From Panax quinquefolius (taxonomy: Eukaryota; Streptophyta; Magnoliopsida; Apiales; Araliaceae), in contig JAINUW010000512.1 in assembly GCA_020205615.1 (NCBI GenBank), forward strand, positions 806,001 to 870,000: 64,000 bases of DNA. The letters run 5' to 3'. Numbering within the stretch: the first letter of the stretch is position 1; each line of letters opens with the position of its first letter. The position numbers and the translations under genes were made by a program. This document shows, one piece after another, positions 60,610 through 64,000 of the stretch. A model generated the notes under the pieces. The model saw only the letters and a list, made by a program, of their open reading frames with translations. It ran no database searches and was not told the origin of the DNA.

Positions 60610-62040
60610 GTTGTCTTTCGCGCTCCGCCTCCTGCCGCCGCCGCGCATCGCCTCCCTTAACTCATCAGGGACTTCGATCGCAGATGCCCCCCAAGATACG
60701 AAGAAGATCACGATCTCGACAGATCGCTTTCACACGATCGGCAGGGAGTATGATAGGTTGGATAACTTTGACGACTGTAGACTAGGTGTCGAGTCGCTTG
60801 ACGATCGATGGTCAAGCGCCATCTTTGTCCTGGCCTTTGACATAATTTTTCTTCACGATGGACGCCTCTCCCATAATTCTTGATCAATCGACGGACGCGG
60901 GGTGCCTTTCAGGATAGCGCTTCGCTCATTAAGCCCTTATAAGTGTCCTGTCGGAAGATGAACAATTAAATAGTTAAAATAAATAAAAAAATACTAAAAA
61001 AGGTCGTTATAATTTATAAACAATATATTAGGATAAAGTGAACTTATTACCGCTTATCCAATGCGATTTCGTGTAGACCATCGCGGTGGTATTACATACA
61101 CATTCAACCAATTGATAGGTTGACCTTGAGACCGAGACTCCTACGCTTCATTTTCTCATATTATTATGTAAACATATGATATTTTAGCTACAAAAGATGA
61201 TCAGTAAACATAACATACGTGCCTCGGCAAAGAATGTGTTGCAATTGTGATATCGCCGCCCCGACACGTGCTTTTGCTTTCTCGCCGCTCGATACACCGA
61301 GGATCTCATTCGAGGTGGCGATCTCAAGCTTCTCTTGACCAAATTTCTCACTTCTCATCTGGTCACACATTTGCACCCATATGGGTCGCTGCGCACCACC
61401 AGGGGCTATCTTTCATGCATATACCGCTTCACCCCGTCCCCGGATGGTCAATCTCAAAGATTGTGTAGGGCTTTTGTCATTCCTTGTTCAAATTATCTTT
61501 AGTTAAAGACGCACAAGACTTCGCTGTAATAGTGTCTGAATAACTGATGCATGTGCGTCATCCCATCTATATCGTTTCTGCAAATAAAACAACAATAATA
61601 ATATTAAAACCGTTATATTACTAAACAATATTATTTGATTAACTATGTATTATCTATCGAGTGATAAAAAATATACCGAAATTCAAATTTAAATCAGATC
61701 CTTATGGGCGAGAGGTGTGTTTCATTTACGTAATCACCGGCGAAGCGCTTACGAAGTATAATTGTGAAATGCACTTCACAATTTTACTATCTTGAAAATC
61801 ACTACAATATACAATAATTTATATTAAAACCCTTACATTTAAATCACTACTATATTTATAACAATGAAAATATTAAACCCTTATATATATATATATACAC
61901 GATGTTTAACTTACGTGGTATCTGGAGGAGGACGGATATGTATAAAAATGCGATCATCCGGATTAGTTCTGGCCTTCAAGACATGATTTGGTGCCCCAAA
62001 CCCAACCCGCTTTTCAGGTCAGAGGTTCGTAAGACATCTA
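60610..62040 (-). pseudogene. CACTA-2 tnpA-like gene fragments
   Basis: From 62035 down: an exon-like ARTNPDDRIFIHIRPPPDTT (61918-61980), a block with KRFAGDYVNETH (about 61750), RYRWDDAHASVIQTLLQ (about 61560), then IWVQMCDQMRSEKFGQEKLE and EILGVSSGEKAKARVG (61380-61240), and finally a Arg/Gly-rich end VPDELREAMRGGGRRR (about 60670-60610). The tryptophan-rich order and the W..MCD motif match plant transposase family 24 (tnpA-like) proteins. Exon borders were not resolved, so it might be intact rather than broken. Confidence 0.6.
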
Positions 62041-62370
62041 TAAATAAAAATTTAGGATGTTAGTATGAGTTTTAAATGAAAGGTACATGTAAACAAATAC
62101 AATTGTCCAAATGAAATGGCCTCGTAATAAATACTCCAGACATTCGAACTTAATTAAATCACCAAATCTATAGCATTCACTTAATACTTGTTAATTTGTT
62201 TTAATAATTGTCACTAAAGAACATGCAAATAATGAGTGATATCATAAACTTTGTAGTAAAAGCAATTTTAACATATGTAGGTACCGCACCAGTAAAAGCA
62301 ATTTTAAGTTAATGTGTTTTAGTTGTATATATTTATTTCAACAACTGAGAAGAGTCAAAGAAAAAAGGAT

Positions 62371-62388
62371 TATATATATATATGTATG

Positions 62389-62419
<31 letters not shown>

Positions 62420-62420
62420 A
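62371..62420. repeat. TA/TATG microsatellite
   Basis: TATATATATA interspersed with TATGTATG units within an intron-like stretch of CACTA-2. Confidence 0.9.
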
Positions 62421-62639
62421 ACTACCTATCATGTAATATTCGGTTCTAGAGTGTTCTCTAATACTACCCAACTGAAAGGTATAGGTCTCTCGAGAAAAAA
62501 AGTATACCATTAAGCACTAATCAGTGTCTCTCAATTATTTCATAAAACAAGTATAAAAAGTTCTTGTTCATTACCCAATTTGCTTCAAAACAGCTTTTTT
62601 AGACTTCATGAGTTCAAGTGTCAATGGTGATTCGTAATC

Positions 62640-63383
62640 ATCTTCAGATACGTGTTGCTGATTCATAACCATCATCTCGCTTCATATTCGTCGTCGATTC
62701 GACCAATAACTCTTCCTCCTCAAGATCTAATTCATGTGGTTCATCTCCACCATCTAACCGGATTACTTCATTATCGTCCTCCACATTTATTATAGTCGCC
62801 TCCACATTATGAAGCATACCTTCTTCGTAAATCTCCCCATCAACTAATTCTACACGACTCACGCCATGAGAGTATGAATTACAACTTGCCAATCTGAGGC
62901 GGTCTATCCTTTTCCTAACAAGACTAGGAGTGTAGTATACTTCAGATCGCTTTGAGTTGGTAAAACAAACGGTTTGTTGGAGTACGCAGACTCCATGGAG
63001 GTCAATATCGACGATTCCATGTCTCACAACACGATCCCTTTTCTCGAATCAAACCAACGACACTTGAACAAGTGAATATGACCCGTCAGACGTGCCTCCT
63101 TATACGATAACTCTACGATTTCCTCCAACTCCCCATAAAAGGCACGACCAAGCTCATTGTAATAATCTCTTGGACACATACTCCAGGAGTTCGTTGTTCT
63201 TTTACCGCGCCCATATGCCTTTGTGTGAAATTCACAACCATTTATTTTATAACCATTGCGGTGACTTGATCCTTGTGCGGTCCCATAGCTAGGACTTCAG
63301 ACATTAGCCTAATCGTTGATCCCTCAATCAAAGCTTCTACAAAAACTCCATCTTATTAAATGAAGTCATAGTTAATATATGGA

Positions 63384-63455
<72 letters not shown>

Positions 63456-64000
63456 CATGCTTAAAATTGAACTTACTTTGTCCTTTAGCCAAAGTGCAAA
63501 AGTTTTATCCCGATTGATTTGAATATCTTTATCGCTTATGCTCGGCATGCTTCACTTTTAACTCGTCATCGTACAATCTATACCATGTTATAAACATTAA
63601 CATATTGGAATAAATTTTTAACTTAAAAGATAAAATATCAAGTTTACGTGTGTACCTCACAAATTCGCCAATCTCCTCGAATTGAGAAGAATGTAAGTAT
63701 ATGCAGCATGTAATTCTTGCTCGAGAGAGGAATATGCGCTTCCCTTTTCCATAAGCGCGCCCGATAGACCAAATCTGAGAGAGCCACCATTTAGTTCAAT
63801 ATTTCCCCCATCATCATGTCTCGATACTCGATTGGCCTTTGTCAAGACTTCGTCCTAAAATAAATCCGAGACAAACGTAGATATCTCATCAAAATCAGAT
63901 GCCTTTCATATCGATCCCTCGACATAAGCTCTATTCTTCACCTTCCTCTTAAGGTTTCCCATCACTCTCTCGAAAGGGTACATCCATCTATATTGAATCG
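62640..64000 (-). pseudogene. CACTA-2 TNP2-type transposase, C-terminal part
   Basis: Reading down from 64000: HDDGGNIELNGGSLRFGLSG and YTYILLN (63845-63660), a YDDELKVKHAEHK block (about 63570-63540), then VLAMGPHKDQVTAM and FTQRHMGAV near 63290-63200, followed by the DUF4216-like end with FYGELEEIVELSY and DSDLKYTTP-like residues (63130-62930) and an Asp/Glu-rich tail LDLEEEELLVEST (about 62700). The order equals the C-terminal third of plant CACTA transposases. A (TA)n run at 63387-63442 sits in a presumed intron. Frames shift several times; the N-terminal catalytic part is off the window. Confidence 0.75.
63385..63442. repeat. (TA)n microsatellite
   Basis: About 28 TA units followed by a short CA run, between two exon-like blocks of the CACTA-2 transposase. 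Confidence 0.95.

Larger units (their letters stand above)
59804..64000 (-). mobile_element. CACTA-2 element, 3' portion, truncated by the window
   Basis: Terminus CACTACAACAAAAAGG at 59804, followed by GTCGC/GCGAC-rich sub-terminal DNA (59830-60110). Both recognisable genes are on the minus strand, so 59804 is the element's 3' end and the 5' end lies beyond 64000. The terminus differs from CACTA-1 after the first six bases, so it is a different family. Its target duplication cannot be tested. Confidence 0.75.

Overview
This is nuclear DNA from a flowering plant, most likely a eudicot. It is AT-rich and gene-poor, and it holds plant-type CACTA transposons, Ty3/gypsy retrotransposons whose primer site resembles initiator tRNA-Met, Stowaway-type MITEs and long dinucleotide microsatellites. 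No species marker is visible. No rRNA, tRNA, organellar or bacterial-type gene was found.

Left part (1-12625): one convincing host gene, an intronless 399-residue SUKH (SMI1/KNR4-like) protein on the minus strand at 2857-4056, then about 8.5 kb of intergenic DNA with microsatellites and a MITE cluster (6813-7851) in which two Stowaways sit inside a third, palindromic element.

Centre-left (12626-24935): a complete but non-autonomous Ty3/gypsy element (A, 12631-20785, target duplication ATTAA); two more MITEs; a small unrecognised host-like gene (22695-23063); LTR-like DNA; and the left half of a short tandem array rich in CCCTAGG.

Centre-right (24936-58902): one nested structure. A CACTA element (3-bp target duplication AAC; about 12.2 kb without insertions) split the tandem array. 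It carries a broken TNP2-type transposase gene and a tnpA-like gene. A gypsy element of the same family as A (C, 35856-57642, duplication TTATA) landed in the tnpA-like gene. C was then hit twice: by B, a chromodomain-bearing gypsy element on the minus strand (36753-45746, duplication GATAT), in its 5' LTR; and by a related element now reduced to a solo LTR (D, 50603-54580, duplication ATTAT), in its internal 57-bp minisatellite. The target duplications give the order array, CACTA, C, then B and D in either order.

Right edge (58903-64000): the rest of the tandem array, a short exon-like relic, and the 3' end of a second CACTA element (from 59804, genes on the minus strand) that runs out of the window.

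A and C share PBS, polypurine tract, gag and early pol remnants and LTRs with B, but most of pol is replaced by DNA resembling the LTR of D. They are best read as non-autonomous partners of a B-like lineage. Repeat copies disagree with one another most often near CAG/CTG, so some frame breaks in the transposons may be consensus error rather than true mutation.
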